Source of the DNA: an uncultured Sphingomonas sp.
GTDB lineage: Bacteria; Pseudomonadota; Alphaproteobacteria; Sphingomonadales; Sphingomonadaceae
Direction: 5' to 3'
Length of the DNA: 44,058 nt
Assembly: GCF_913778135.1 (NCBI RefSeq)
Contig: NZ_CAJYVU010000056.1
Location: forward strand, 1 to 44,058
Every line of letters begins with the position of its first letter. Position 1 is the first letter of the stretch. The notes below the pieces were generated by a model, which did not search any database, was not told the origin of the DNA, and worked only from the letters and a program-made list of their open reading frames with translations. A program made the translations under genes and the position numbers. Positions 15,868 through 25,205 of this stretch are shown one piece after another.

Positions 15868-15949
15868 GCGTGGGGCGATCGATCGCCCGCACTCGGCAAT
15901 TGCGCCCGTCGTCGTGTACGGGGTCGATCAACAAAGTTTCGGTGTCACC

Positions 15950-16783
15950 GTGAATTATCGTCATTCGTTCCATGCCGGCAACAGCGCCGATGTCGTCAAA
16001 CACGCGCTGCTGATCGCGCTCGTCCGGGCGTTGCAGCAGAAAGAGGGCGCGCTGACCCTGATCGACACGCATGCCGGCTGCGGGCTGTACGACCTCCAGG
16101 GCGACCAGGCGCAACGCACCGGCGAGTCCGTCCACGGCGTGCTGCGCGCCTTCGCGGACCAGAACGCCCTGCTCGACGAGTACCGCGCTGCGGTACAGGC
16201 GGTGAACGCCGCGGGCGACCTGCGCCTCTACCCCGGGTCGCCGCGCGTTCTGGCGCAGTTGCTGCGCCCGCAGGACGCCCTGATCCTCAACGAAAAGCAT
16301 CCCGACGACGCGCGCACGCTGCGCGCGGCGATGCGCGACACGCCCGCGGCCGTCCACGAACGCGACGCCTACGAACTCTGGCTGGCGATGGTGCCGCCGC
16401 GCACGGCGCGCGGCGTGGTGGTGGTCGATCCGCCCTATGAACAAATCGACGAGCGCGCGCGCATCACCGCCACCCTCGCGCTCGCGCAGCGCAAATGGGG
16501 GCACGGCGTGACGGTGATCTGGTATCCGCTAAAGGACCGTGCCGCGCATCGCCGCTGGACGGACGAGATGCGCGCACTCGCCATTCCCAAGTTCCTGACG
16601 ATCGAACACTGGCTGTACGACGACGATCAACCCGGCGTGTACAACGGCGCAGGACTGTTCATCGTCAACCCGCCCTACGCCTTCACGCAAGCGCTGCCGC
16701 CGCTGCTCGACGCGCTGCGTAATGCGCTCGCGCCCGAGGGGCATCGGGGCGAGCTCAGCGCGAATTGGCTGGGTACAGCGTAA
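15950..16783 (+). CDS. rlmJ: 23S rRNA (adenine(2030)-N6)-methyltransferase RlmJ
   Basis: 277 residues from GTG 15950; the family start NYRHSFHAGNSADVVKHALL follows directly, which fixes the start although the open frame reaches back to 15659. The SAM-binding motif is LIDTHAGCGLYDL and the catalytic motif is VVVDPPYEQ, where Asp-Pro-Pro-Tyr positions the target adenine. Length matches the usual 280 residues. RlmJ methylates A2030 of 23S rRNA in the cytoplasm. It converges on katG, with a hairpin between. Confidence 0.95.
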   Translation: MNYRHSFHAGNSADVVKHALLIALVRALQQKEGALTLIDTHAGCGLYDLQGDQAQRTGESVHGVLRAFADQNALLDEYRAAVQAVNAAGDLRLYPGSPRVLAQLLRPQDALILNEKHPDDARTLRAAMRDTPAAVHERDAYELWLAMVPPRTARGVVVVDPPYEQIDERARITATLALAQRKWGHGVTVIWYPLKDRAAHRRWTDEMRALAIPKFLTIEHWLYDDDQPGVYNGAGLFIVNPPYAFTQALPPLLDALRNALAPEGHRGELSANWLGTA

Positions 16784-16834
16784 CCCTGCTTCGCAACCCG
16801 CCCACGCGCGGTTGCGTAGAGATCGAAGCGGCGA

Positions 16835-16861
16835 CCGGGGCAGGTGCGACACCCGCCCCGG
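16835..16861. terminator. Hairpin between convergent rlmJ and katG
   Basis: CCGGGGC-A-GGTG pairs with CACC-C-GCCCCGG around a three-base loop, with one opposed mismatch. There is no T run. Its place between two converging genes, nine bases from the katG stop, fits a shared terminator. Confidence 0.5.
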
Positions 16862-16869
16862 CCCGCTCG

Positions 16870-19140
16870 TCACTGGTGCGTGTCGTAGCGGTCAGCCATC
16901 ATCACCTTGTTCCACACCGCGACGAAATCACGCACGAAGCGCGCCTCGCCGGTCGACGCGGCATAGACCTCGCTGATCGCGCGCAACTGCGAATTCGCGC
17001 CGAAGATCAGGTCGCAGCGGCTGGCGGTGTAGCGCTGGTCGCCGCTGTCGCGATCACGCAGCGCGAACGTGTCACCGTCGCTTTTCGCCCATTCGTAATC
17101 CATGCTGGTCACGACGGTGAAGAAGTCGTTCGACAGCGTGCCGGCACGCTCGGTCAGCACGCCGGTGTCCGAGCCATCCCAATTGGCGCCGAGCGCGCGC
17201 AAGCCCGCGGTCAGCACCGCCCACTCAGGCGCACTGAGCGCCAGCAGGTTGGCGCGATCGAGGAACATCTGCTCGGGCGCGATCTTGCCGCCGGTCACGT
17301 CCTCGAACCGGTCGTCGACATAGTTGCGGAAGCCGTCGACCATCGGGCGCAGCCACTCGAAACTGTCGGCGTCGGTGCGGTCGTCGGTCGTGTCCATCCG
17401 CCCGGGCGTGAACGGCACGTCGACCGCGTGCCCGCCGTCCGCCGCCGCGCGCTCCACCGCCGCGCAGCCGCCCAGTACGATCAGGTCGGCGAGCGAGACG
17501 CGCTTGCCGCCCGCGGACCTCGCGTTGAAATCGTCGGCGATCCCACGCAACCGCTCGATCACCGGCATCGCGCGCCGGTTGACCGCCCAGTCCTTCTGCG
17601 GCGCGAGTGCGATCCGCGCGCCGTTCGCCCCGCCGCGCTTGTCGGTGTCACGGTAGGTCGACGCAGCCGAAAAGGCGGTAAACGCGAGGTCGGACACCGA
17701 CACGCCGCTATTCAGGATCGCCTGCTTCAACTGCGCGATGTCGCCCGCGTCGATCAGCGGGTGGTCGACCGGCGGAATCGGATCCTGCCACAGCAGATCG
17801 TCCTCGATCGTCCGCTCTTCGCCCAGGTACCGCTCCTTCGGGCCCATGTCGCGGTGCGTCAGCTTGTACCACGCCTTCGAGAATTGCAGCGTGAAGTAAT
17901 CGAAATCGGTCAGGAACCGCTCGCAGATCGGGCGATAGACGGGGTCGTCCTTCAACGCGATGTCGCTGGTCATCATCATCAGCGGGTGCGTCTTGCCCGG
18001 AATATGCGCGTCGGGGGTACGCGGCGCGTTCGGGTCCTTGGGCGTCCATTGCAGCGCGCCCGCCGGGCTCTTGGTCTGCTCCCACTCGTATTTGAACAGG
18101 TTCTCCAGGTAGCTGTTGTCCCAGGTCGTCGGATCGGGGGTCCAGCTGCCCTCGATGCCGTTGGTCATCGTGTTCTCGGCGTTGCCCTGCCCTTGCGGGT
18201 TGTGCCAGCCTAGCCCCATCTGCTCGATAGGCGCCATCTCGGGCGGCGCGCCGATGCGGTCGGGCGCGACCATGCCGTGGCTCTTGCCGAAGGCGTGCCC
18301 GCCCGCGATCAGCGCCACCGTCTCCTCGTCGTTCATCGCCATGCGCGTGAAGGCGATGCGGATGTCGCGCGCCGATTCGAGCGGGTCGCCGCTCTTGTTC
18401 GGGCCTTCGGGATCGACGTAGATGATCGCCTGGTTGGTCGCGGCGAGCGGCTGTTCCAAGTCATAGTCCGCGTCGCCGTTCTCACCCCGCCACCGCTCCG
18501 AGCGGTCGGTCATCTTGTCGAATGACTCGACCGTGGACATGTTGACGTATTCGGGACCCCAATAGGTCGCGTCGTCCGCCTCCCACGCGTCGTGCCGCCC
18601 GCCGGCATAGCCGTAGGTCGGGAAGTTCATGATCTCGAGCGCGCAATTGCCGACCAGCACCATCAGGTCGCCCCACGACAGCGCGTCGCCGTATTTCTGC
18701 TTGATCGGCCAGATCAGCCGGCGCGACTTGTCGGTGTTGCCATTGTCCCACCAGCTGTCGATCGGCGCGAAGCGCTGCATCGCCTCGCCAGCCCCGCCGC
18801 GCCCGTCGGCGATGCGATAGGTGCCCGCCGCGTGCCACGCCATGCGGATCATCTGCGGACCGTAATTGCCGTAATCGGACGGCCACCACGACACCGATGT
18901 CTGCAGGAACTGCTTGATCTCGGCCTTGAGCGCCTGAAGATCGATCGCCTCGAACGCGGCCTTGTAGTCGAATTCCTCGCCCAGCGGATTGGCGCGCGGG
19001 CCGTTGCGGTGCAGCTGCTCGACCCGCAGGCGGTTGGGATACCAGTCCTGCAACGTCGGCTTGCTGCCGAACGCCCCGCCCAGCCGGTCGCCGCCGAACG
19101 GACACTTGCCCGCCAGTACGTCCTTATAGTCTTCCATCAT
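16870..19140 (-). CDS. katG: Catalase-peroxidase KatG
   Basis: 756 residues, two peroxidase-like domains. The distal haem site is [12 protein letters not shown] (Arg99, Trp102, His103) and the proximal ligand is His282 in [10 protein letters not shown]. The Trp-Tyr-Met cross-link needed for catalase action can form: Trp102, Tyr241 ([10 protein letters not shown]) and Met267 (FTRMAMND). The loop after the distal site reads [16 protein letters not shown], where many KatGs have NSWPDN, a subgroup difference. It degrades hydrogen peroxide. ATG 19140 and ATG 19137 are adjacent possible starts; GAGGATCG lies upstream. No OxyR or FurA gene is adjacent. Confidence 0.97.
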   Translation of the reverse strand: MMEDYKDVLAGKCPFGGDRLGGAFGSKPTLQDWYPNRLRVEQLHRNGPRANPLGEEFDYKAAFEAIDLQALKAEIKQFLQTSVSWWPSDYGNYGPQMIRMAWHAAGTYRIADGRGGAGEAMQRFAPIDSWWDNGNTDKSRRLIWPIKQKYGDALSWGDLMVLVGNCALEIMNFPTYGYAGGRHDAWEADDATYWGPEYVNMSTVESFDKMTDRSERWRGENGDADYDLEQPLAATNQAIIYVDPEGPNKSGDPLESARDIRIAFTRMAMNDEETVALIAGGHAFGKSHGMVAPDRIGAPPEMAPIEQMGLGWHNPQGQGNAENTMTNGIEGSWTPDPTTWDNSYLENLFKYEWEQTKSPAGALQWTPKDPNAPRTPDAHIPGKTHPLMMMTSDIALKDDPVYRPICERFLTDFDYFTLQFSKAWYKLTHRDMGPKERYLGEERTIEDDLLWQDPIPPVDHPLIDAGDIAQLKQAILNSGVSVSDLAFTAFSAASTYRDTDKRGGANGARIALAPQKDWAVNRRAMPVIERLRGIADDFNARSAGGKRVSLADLIVLGGCAAVERAAADGGHAVDVPFTPGRMDTTDDRTDADSFEWLRPMVDGFRNYVDDRFEDVTGGKIAPEQMFLDRANLLALSAPEWAVLTAGLRALGANWDGSDTGVLTERAGTLSNDFFTVVTSMDYEWAKSDGDTFALRDRDSGDQRYTASRCDLIFGANSQLRAISEVYAASTGEARFVRDFVAVWNKVMMADRYDTHQ

Positions 19141-19629
19141 CGATCCTCGGTGTTGAAGCAGGTGTTCGGGTTAGAACGTCGACGCTGCGATCAGTCCGTG
19201 CCCGTTCTCGATGTCGAGCCTCTGGACACAGACATACGCAGGCACTTCTTGAATCGCTGGATTGATCCACATCAGCCTCCAACGCGGTGGACGCATCTTG
19301 GTTCGCTAAATTCGCTGTCATCGCGTCATGACGTGCCCGGCATGGCGAGCGGGCGAGCGGAGCGGAGCGAGCGGCCGAATGCCACCAGCGGTAAGCGGCC
19401 GAGTCATTTCGCAAGATGTAGGGCGGCACGAAGAAGATTACTGCCGTCCCAAGAAGACAGGACATCGTGCCGGTAATGTTCAAACGAACTTGGCGCACCA
19501 TAATCAGAGCACGGCCATTGCGATGTAAAACTGCCATAAAGGAACGACAAATAATGCGGACCCAGATATACGTCCGCAGCTCCTGACAGGTTTGGCACGC
19601 TCCAGATTTGATAAGCCGTGTTGGAGGAA
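19141..19629. other. 489-base gap with no supported gene
   Basis: The gap lies between katG and the RcnR-like gene, both on the minus strand, so it must hold the katG promoter. The part from about 19400 to 19620 is clearly less GC-rich than the surroundings. Frames here (such as a 227-codon minus frame) have skewed composition and overlap the repressor gene, so I reject them. The low-GC part may be the remnant of a lost gene or mobile element, but no inverted ends were seen. Confidence 0.4.
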
Positions 19630-19908
19630 TCACGTCAGATAGGCATGAACGATCTCGACCAGTTCCTCGGCTGCGGCACGTCGGGGACTGTCGGCGGCTG
19701 AGGCCGGGTCGATCAGATGTTCGCGGATATGATCCTCGATCACCTCGGCGATAAAGCCGTCGAGTGCACCGCGGCACGCTGTCGCCTGTTGCAGCACGCG
19801 CGCGCACTCTCTGTCCTCTTCAACCGCACGCTCGATCGCCTCGAGCTGTCCACGCATGCGCTTCAGCCGGTTGAGCAGCTTCTTTTTCTCTTTTTCGACG
19901 TGGCTCAT
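19630..19908 (-). CDS. Metal-sensing repressor, RcnR/CsoR/FrmR family (RcnR-like ligand set)
   Basis: 92 residues, all-helical family of tetrameric repressors. The start MSHVEKEKKKLLNRLKRMRG and RECARVLQQATACRGALDGF are typical. The ligand positions read His3, Cys35, His60 and His64, the same set as in E. coli RcnR (nickel/cobalt); FrmR-type formaldehyde sensors usually lack a His at 64. An extra Cys45 is present. The ribosome site GGAGG precedes the ATG. A palindromic candidate operator lies 29 bases upstream. The porin and ABC transporter genes are divergent from it, so they are the likely targets. Confidence 0.9.
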   Translation of the reverse strand: MSHVEKEKKKLLNRLKRMRGQLEAIERAVEEDRECARVLQQATACRGALDGFIAEVIEDHIREHLIDPASAADSPRRAAAEELVEIVHAYLT

Positions 19909-19936
19909 GCCGCCTCCGGTTTAGAGGGTTGATCCT

Positions 19937-19953
19937 ATACCCCGGATAGGTAT
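19937..19953. promoter_or_regulatory. Candidate operator of the RcnR-like repressor
   Basis: Inverted repeat ATACC-N7-GGTAT with a C/G-rich spacer, just upstream of the repressor gene. CsoR/RcnR-family operators are typically AT-rich arms around a C or G tract, so the form fits. It could serve repressor autoregulation and control of the divergent porin-ABC operon. Confidence 0.5.
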
Positions 19954-20191
19954 GTGGCGTCCATCGGTCGCACTGTCGCGACTCGTAGCCATGGCGCGCC
20001 TGCGCGCCAGACGAAGGACCAAGATGAACGCCCGATCTACCGCCGTGTCCAGCGAGGGCGACAGTAGGAGCTTTGCTCCGCTGATCCGCACCGCGGGACA
20101 TGAAACGGTCGGGGAGTTCGCGCCCATCGCCTGATTGCGATGACGTCGATCTCCCGGACCGGATTTTAACCCGGACTACTAGGAGGTCGTC

Positions 20192-20311
20192 ATGACCCTG
20201 CTTGTGCTGCGTGTCGAACCACACGTTGAAACCGTCCGCGTCGAGCATCTGAGCCGACGCGTCCGTCTTGCCCTCTATACGTCCGGCATCTTGCGCCCGC
20301 CGCTGGTGTGA
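20192..20311 (+). CDS. Possible 39-codon leader ORF before the porin
   Basis: An excellent ribosome site, AGGAGG five bases before the ATG, starts a 39-codon frame (MTLLVLRVEPHVETVRVEHL and on to SGILRPPLV). It lies alone in the 460-base gap (19909-20368) between the repressor and porin genes. The product is basic and not recognised. It might be a regulatory leader peptide or chance. The rest of the gap holds no supported gene. Confidence 0.3.
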   Translation: MTLLVLRVEPHVETVRVEHLSRRVRLALYTSGILRPPLV

Positions 20312-20368
20312 CGTTGCCCGGTGCATTGCCGCCGCAGCGCCGTAATCGAACGCAAGCAGGATAATTTC

Positions 20369-21751
20369 ATGGTCCGGACCATATCGCTGCTGGCGAGCGC
20401 GTGCGCGCTTGCCGGCCTGCCCCTTCACGCGCCTGCAAAAGCGCAGGATATCCAGGAGCGCGCGCCCGCCCTCATTGTGCCTGCCGCGACGGTCCCGCCC
20501 GAGGTGGTTCCTGCGGATCAACGCGTCGCTTTTCATGGTCAGGCGACGTTCGTCCTGCAAGGCACCCCCGGCTTCGCCTCGCCGTACAGCGGCACCAACA
20601 GCCTTACGCCGCGTCAGGCCAGGGAAACGGTGGACGTGACCCTATATGCCGGCTTGCGGCCGTGGGCGGGGGGCGAGTTGTGGGTGAACCCCGAGATCGA
20701 TCAGGGCTTCGGCCTTTCGAACACGCTCGGCGTTGCCGGATTTTCGAGTGCGGAGGCCTATAAGGTCGGCCGCACCAGCCCCTATTCCCGGCTCCAGCGG
20801 CTCTTCTTGCGCCAGACGATCGGCCTGGGCGGGGAGCGGGAGGCGGTGGCCGGGGTCGCCAATCAACTCGCCGGATCGCGCATGAGCGATCACATGGTGC
20901 TGACCGCGGGCAAGTTCGGTGTCGGCGACGTGTTCGACACCAACAGCTATGCACACGATCCCCGCGCTGACTTCCTCAACTGGTCGGCGGTCGATGCGGG
21001 TAGCTTCGACTATGCCGCCGATGCCTGGGGGTACACCACCGGCGTGGCAGCCGAATGGTACCAGGGTGTCTGGACGCTGCGTCTGGGCGCTTTCAACCTG
21101 TCGAAGGTGCCCAACGGGGAGTCCTTGGAAACAGGCTTCCAGCAATATCAGCTCGATGGCGAGGTCGAGCGCCGCCACATGCTGGCCGGTCGGCCAGGAG
21201 CCGTGCGGGTGACGATATTCCGCAATCGCGGACGGTTCGGGCGCTTCGATGAAGCGCTGGAGCTGTCCGGGCTCACCGGAAATGATGCGGACACCGCCCT
21301 TGTCCGTCGTCGGCGCACCCGTGCCGGGATCAGTGTCAACGCCGAGCAGGCTGTTACCGATAAGCTCGGAGTATTCGGGCGCGCCGGGATCGCTGACGGG
21401 CAGGTCGAGCCTTATGATTTCACCGACATCGATCACACCGCGCAGCTCGGTCTTGCGCTCAAAGGTGCCGGGTGGGGTCGCGAAGGCGATACGGTCGGCG
21501 CCGTCTTCATCGTCAACGGCATCAGCCGCGAGCATCAGCGTTATCTCGACGCAGGCGGTCTCGGCGTTCTCGTCGGCGATGGTCGGCTGCCGCATCCCGG
21601 TTCTGAGTATATCGGGGAGGCCTATTACAAGCTGGTCGCGGTGAAGGGCGCCGAGTTCTCGCTCGATTATCAATTCGTCGCCAACCCCGGCTACAATCGT
21701 GACCGCGGTCCTGCCAACGTGTTCGCATTTCGCGCCCACGGCGCATTTTGA
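20369..21751 (+). CDS. OprB-family outer-membrane porin
   Basis: 460 residues from ATG 20369 (AGGA upstream), with a signal peptide MVRTISLLASACALAGLPLH and cleavage after AKA-QD. Features of the carbohydrate-selective porin OprB family are FHGQATFVLQGTPGFASPYS, the strand pattern of WVNPEIDQGFGLSNTLGVAG, KFGVGDVFDTNSYAHDPR, and the C-terminal aromatic FAFRAHGAF. It forms a substrate-selective pore. Despite the family name, the neighbours (metal-type repressor, NitT/TauT-type ABC genes) give no sign that sugar is the substrate. Confidence 0.88.
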   Translation: MVRTISLLASACALAGLPLHAPAKAQDIQERAPALIVPAATVPPEVVPADQRVAFHGQATFVLQGTPGFASPYSGTNSLTPRQARETVDVTLYAGLRPWAGGELWVNPEIDQGFGLSNTLGVAGFSSAEAYKVGRTSPYSRLQRLFLRQTIGLGGEREAVAGVANQLAGSRMSDHMVLTAGKFGVGDVFDTNSYAHDPRADFLNWSAVDAGSFDYAADAWGYTTGVAAEWYQGVWTLRLGAFNLSKVPNGESLETGFQQYQLDGEVERRHMLAGRPGAVRVTIFRNRGRFGRFDEALELSGLTGNDADTALVRRRRTRAGISVNAEQAVTDKLGVFGRAGIADGQVEPYDFTDIDHTAQLGLALKGAGWGREGDTVGAVFIVNGISREHQRYLDAGGLGVLVGDGRLPHPGSEYIGEAYYKLVAVKGAEFSLDYQFVANPGYNRDRGPANVFAFRAHGAF

Positions 21752-21925
21752 CGGTGCCCGGCCGATGTTCCGGTTCCGCCATATCCTGTCATGGCACACG
21801 CCTGCTCATCCGTGCGCGCGTTCGCACTCCACGGCTGCTGTGCATCGGCACGATGTTGACGGCGCACTTCTCGCGCAGCGGTATCGCCGCGCGGCGACAC
21901 CGGATTTCGAGGAAAGGATGACGAC

Positions 21926-23689
21926 GTGACGGCTAGAGCGCCCGATGTGCAGCGCGCCGGTTTCCTCGGCTTCTCGCCCCGCCGCCTCAGCGGCGGCCTT
22001 GGTTGGCCTGATCTGGCGGTGTTCGCGATCCTGCTTGCCGCCGGTGTCGGGGTTGCCAGCGGCGTGCATGACGCGGTCGAGCCGCTGGCGCGGCTACGGG
22101 TGGAGGCGGTCATGCTCGATTGGCGTGAGCTGCCCCGCTATGCGCTGCTGACCACGCTCCGCCTGTTCGCCGCGCTCGTGGCCTCGTTCGTCTTCACGGT
22201 GTTTGCCGCAACCGCGGCGGCCAAGAGCAGGCGTGCCGAACTCGTCATCATCCCGGCGCTCGACATCCTCCAGTCCGTGCCGGTTCTCGGTTTCATGACC
22301 TTCACCGTGACCGCGTTCATGGGGCTGTTCCCTGGCAGCCGGATCGGTGTCGAATGCGCCGCGATCTTCGCGATCTTCACCAGCCAGGCGTGGAACATGG
22401 CGTTCAGCCTGTACCAGTCGCTGCGACAGGTGCCCGCAGACCTGAACGAGGTCGCCAGCGGTTTCGGCCTGTCGCCGTTGCGCCGGTTGCTGCGCGTCGA
22501 GCTTCCCTTTTCCACACCCGGTCTGGTGTGGAACGCGATGATGTCGATGTCGGGCGGATGGTTCTTCGTCGTCGCATCGGAGGCGATCAGCGTCGGCCGC
22601 ACCCAGATCATGCTTCCGGGCTTCGGATCGTGGCTGGCGCTGGCGATCGATCGAAAGGACCTTGCCGCGGTCGTGCAGGCCGTCGCCGCGATGGCGGTGG
22701 TCATCCTGCTCTACGATCAGCTCGTGTTCCGGCCGATCATTGCCTGGGCGGATCGCTTTCGCGTCGAACAGACCGCCAGCGCCGACCCGCCCCGCTCGTG
22801 GGTGTACGATCTCTTTCGTCGCGCGCGGTTGCTGCCGTCGCTGACCGCGCCGCTGCGAGCCGGCGCGGCGCTCATCTTCACCGCGGAGGCCGCGCCCCGT
22901 CCGATGGTTCAGCGCCGCCACTTCTCGCCCCGCCAGGACGACAGGTCGCCCGGGTTGCGACTGTGGACGGTGCTGGTCATCGCCGCGGCGCTCGCGGCGA
23001 GCGTTTATGCCGTCCGCTTCCTGGGGCATACGCTGACGCCGAGTGATGCCGTGCGGGCGCTCGGTTTTGGTCTGCTGACCTTGTTGCGCGTCGTCGTGCT
23101 GATCGTGATCGCCAGCCTGATCTGGGTGCCGATCGGCGTTTGGATTGGCCTTAGGCCGCGCTGGGCGGCGCGGGTTCAGCCGGTCGCGCAGTTCCTGGCG
23201 GCATTTCCGGCCAACGTCCTGTTCCCGATCGCGGTCGTCGCGATCGTCCGCTTCCATCTCGACGCGGACGTGTGGCTGTCGCCGCTGATGGTGCTGGGTA
23301 CCCAGTGGTATATCCTGTTCAACGTCATCGCCGGCGCGAGCGCGATCCCCAATGACCTGATCGAAGCCAGCCGGATGTTCGGCGTGCGGGGCTGGCAATG
23401 GTGGCGACGCCTGATCCTGCCCGGCATCTTTCCCTATTACGTCACCGGCGCGCTGACCGCATCGGGCGGCTCGTGGAACGCCAGCATCGTCGCCGAGGCG
23501 GTGTCTTGGGGATCAACCCACCTGCGCGCCGCGGGGCTTGGCAGCTACATCGCCGATGCGACCGCGGCCGGCGACAGCGCACGCGTGCTGCTCGGCATCA
23601 TGGTCATGTCGGTGTTCGTGATCGCGATCAACCGCCTGCTCTTCCGCCCACTCTACCGCATCTCCGAACGCCGCCTGCGCCTGTCCTGA
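21926..23689 (+). CDS. Fused double ABC permease, NitT/TauT type
   Basis: 587 residues with two permease domains in one chain. The first half carries the EAA-type loop PADLNEVASGFGLSPLRRLL and the second PNDLIEASRMFGVRGWQWWR, where each contacts the ATPase. About twelve hydrophobic helices are visible. This class normally imports nitrate, sulfonates, bicarbonate or thiamine precursors, with separate subunits and a binding protein. Here both halves are fused and no binding protein is encoded nearby. The GTG at 21926 follows the porin by 174 bases; the ATPase gene follows by 14 bases. Confidence 0.9.
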   Translation: MTARAPDVQRAGFLGFSPRRLSGGLGWPDLAVFAILLAAGVGVASGVHDAVEPLARLRVEAVMLDWRELPRYALLTTLRLFAALVASFVFTVFAATAAAKSRRAELVIIPALDILQSVPVLGFMTFTVTAFMGLFPGSRIGVECAAIFAIFTSQAWNMAFSLYQSLRQVPADLNEVASGFGLSPLRRLLRVELPFSTPGLVWNAMMSMSGGWFFVVASEAISVGRTQIMLPGFGSWLALAIDRKDLAAVVQAVAAMAVVILLYDQLVFRPIIAWADRFRVEQTASADPPRSWVYDLFRRARLLPSLTAPLRAGAALIFTAEAAPRPMVQRRHFSPRQDDRSPGLRLWTVLVIAAALAASVYAVRFLGHTLTPSDAVRALGFGLLTLLRVVVLIVIASLIWVPIGVWIGLRPRWAARVQPVAQFLAAFPANVLFPIAVVAIVRFHLDADVWLSPLMVLGTQWYILFNVIAGASAIPNDLIEASRMFGVRGWQWWRRLILPGIFPYYVTGALTASGGSWNASIVAEAVSWGSTHLRAAGLGSYIADATAAGDSARVLLGIMVMSVFVIAINRLLFRPLYRISERRLRLS

Positions 23690-23703
23690 GGAACCCCGAG
23701 GCC

Positions 23704-25005
23704 ATGACCATCGCCCGCCCCAAGCCCGTCGTCACCATCGAGCACCTAAGCCACAGCTACGGCGGTGTGGAGGGCGGAACGCCCATTCTCGACAATGTTG
23801 CGCTGACCGTGAACGAGGGCGAGGTCGTCGGCCTGCTCGGCCGGTCCGGCTCCGGCAAATCGACCCTGCTCCGCTCGATCGCCGGCCTGGTCAGCCCGAC
23901 CGAGGGCGAGCTGACGTTCGAGCCCGACGGCGCCGGCGCCCCCCGTTCGGTTGCGATGGTCTTCCAGTCGTTTGCGCTCATGCCGTGGCTGACCGTGCAG
24001 CAGAACGTCGAGCTGGGCCTCGAGGCGCAGCGGGTGCCGGCGGACGAACGACGTCGGCGGGCGCTGGCCGCGATTGACCTGATCGGCCTCGACGGGTTCG
24101 AGAATGCCTTTCCCAAGGAGCTGTCGGGCGGAATGCGCCAGCGCGTCGGCTTGGCGCGCGCGCTGGTGGTCGAACCGTCTCTACTGCTGATGGACGAGCC
24201 GTTCTCGGCGCTCGATGTGCTGACCGCCGAGACGTTGCGCACCGATCTTCTCGACCTATGGGACGAGGACAAGCTCGGTATCTCATCGATCCTGATCGTC
24301 ACCCACAATATCGAGGAGGCGGTGCTCATGTGCGACCGTATCTTGGTATTGTCATCCAATCCGGGGCGCATCGCCGCGGAGTTCCGTGTCGATCTTCCGC
24401 AACCGCGCGACCGGCTCGACCCGACATTTCGGGACTTGGTCGAGCAGATCTACGCGCGGATGACGCAGCGGCCAGCGCCATCCGCCACATCCGCCAGCCC
24501 CATCATCGAACACGGGATCGACCGTCCCCTGCCGGACGTGTCGGTGAATACGCTCGCCGGTCTGATCGAGGAAGTCGAGGGCGCCCCGTTCCTCGGACGG
24601 GCGCCGCTCTCAACGCTTGCTGACACGCTTCAGCTCGAAATCGACGATCTGTTCCCGATCGTGGAAAGCCTTCAGCTGCTCCAATTCATCGATGTGGTAG
24701 ACGGCGATGCAGTGCTGACCAAGCGGGGGCATGCCTTTGCGCAAGAGGACGTGGACCAGCGGAAAGCCAATTTTCGTCGAACGCTGGAGACGCATGTGCG
24801 ACTTGCCCGTCATATCCGCACGGTGCTTGATGAACGCCCGACACATCAGGCGCCAGCACGTCGCTTCCGCGACGAGCTGGAAGACCACATGTCGCCCGAC
24901 TTCGCCGACGTGACGCTAAAGGCAGTGACGGAATGGGGGCGTTACGCCGAACTGTTTGCCTATAACGACATTGAGGACAGATTCAGCCTTGATGACCCCG
25001 CGTGA
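23704..25005 (+). CDS. ABC transporter ATPase with C-terminal AAA-associated domain
   Basis: 433 residues. ATPase domain: Walker A GRSGSGKS (46-53), Q-loop MVFQSFALMPW, signature LSGGM (140-144), Walker B LLLMDEP (160-166), H-loop VTHNIEEA. It is of the NtrD/TauB/SsuB class. From about residue 285 onwards a second domain (SVNTLAGLIEEVEGAPFLGR, then LQLEIDDLFPIVESLQLLQF and a helical end) matches the AAA-associated C-terminal domain found on some of these ATPases. That domain looks like a winged-helix sensor and may gate transport or sense ligand. It powers the fused permease encoded upstream. Confidence 0.9.
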   Translation: MTIARPKPVVTIEHLSHSYGGVEGGTPILDNVALTVNEGEVVGLLGRSGSGKSTLLRSIAGLVSPTEGELTFEPDGAGAPRSVAMVFQSFALMPWLTVQQNVELGLEAQRVPADERRRRALAAIDLIGLDGFENAFPKELSGGMRQRVGLARALVVEPSLLLMDEPFSALDVLTAETLRTDLLDLWDEDKLGISSILIVTHNIEEAVLMCDRILVLSSNPGRIAAEFRVDLPQPRDRLDPTFRDLVEQIYARMTQRPAPSATSASPIIEHGIDRPLPDVSVNTLAGLIEEVEGAPFLGRAPLSTLADTLQLEIDDLFPIVESLQLLQFIDVVDGDAVLTKRGHAFAQEDVDQRKANFRRTLETHVRLARHIRTVLDERPTHQAPARRFRDELEDHMSPDFADVTLKAVTEWGRYAELFAYNDIEDRFSLDDPA

Positions 25006-25027
25006 AACCGACGGTAGTGGTCCGGCA

Positions 25028-25055
25028 GGTGTCACAACCGAACGGTTGTGACACC
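25028..25055. terminator. Perfect 13-base inverted repeat between convergent operons
   Basis: GGTGTCACAACCG and CGGTTGTGACACC flank only two bases (AA). It starts 22 bases after the ATPase stop and lies before the end of the oppositely directed PepSY gene, so a shared terminator is likely, though there is no T run. Such a long perfect palindrome could also bind a protein. Confidence 0.55.
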
Positions 25056-25205
25056 GACATTGCTGGTGAACGGATACAATCAGGCTGCAATCGTATTCCC
25101 ATTTCATGCTGTTGTTGATGTTCTGGGAAGCGCTGAGCCTCCCGAAACTGGATGAACGCCGGGAACACCCGCGCAGTCTCATGAGCCGTTCGATTGTGTG
25201 AACGT

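Noticed and set aside
19820..20560. 246-codon minus frame containing LDADGFNVWFDTQHK, which looks partly protein-like
   Set aside because: It overlaps the RcnR-like gene and the porin gene in other frames and has no ribosome site; probably a shadow, or at best a remnant.
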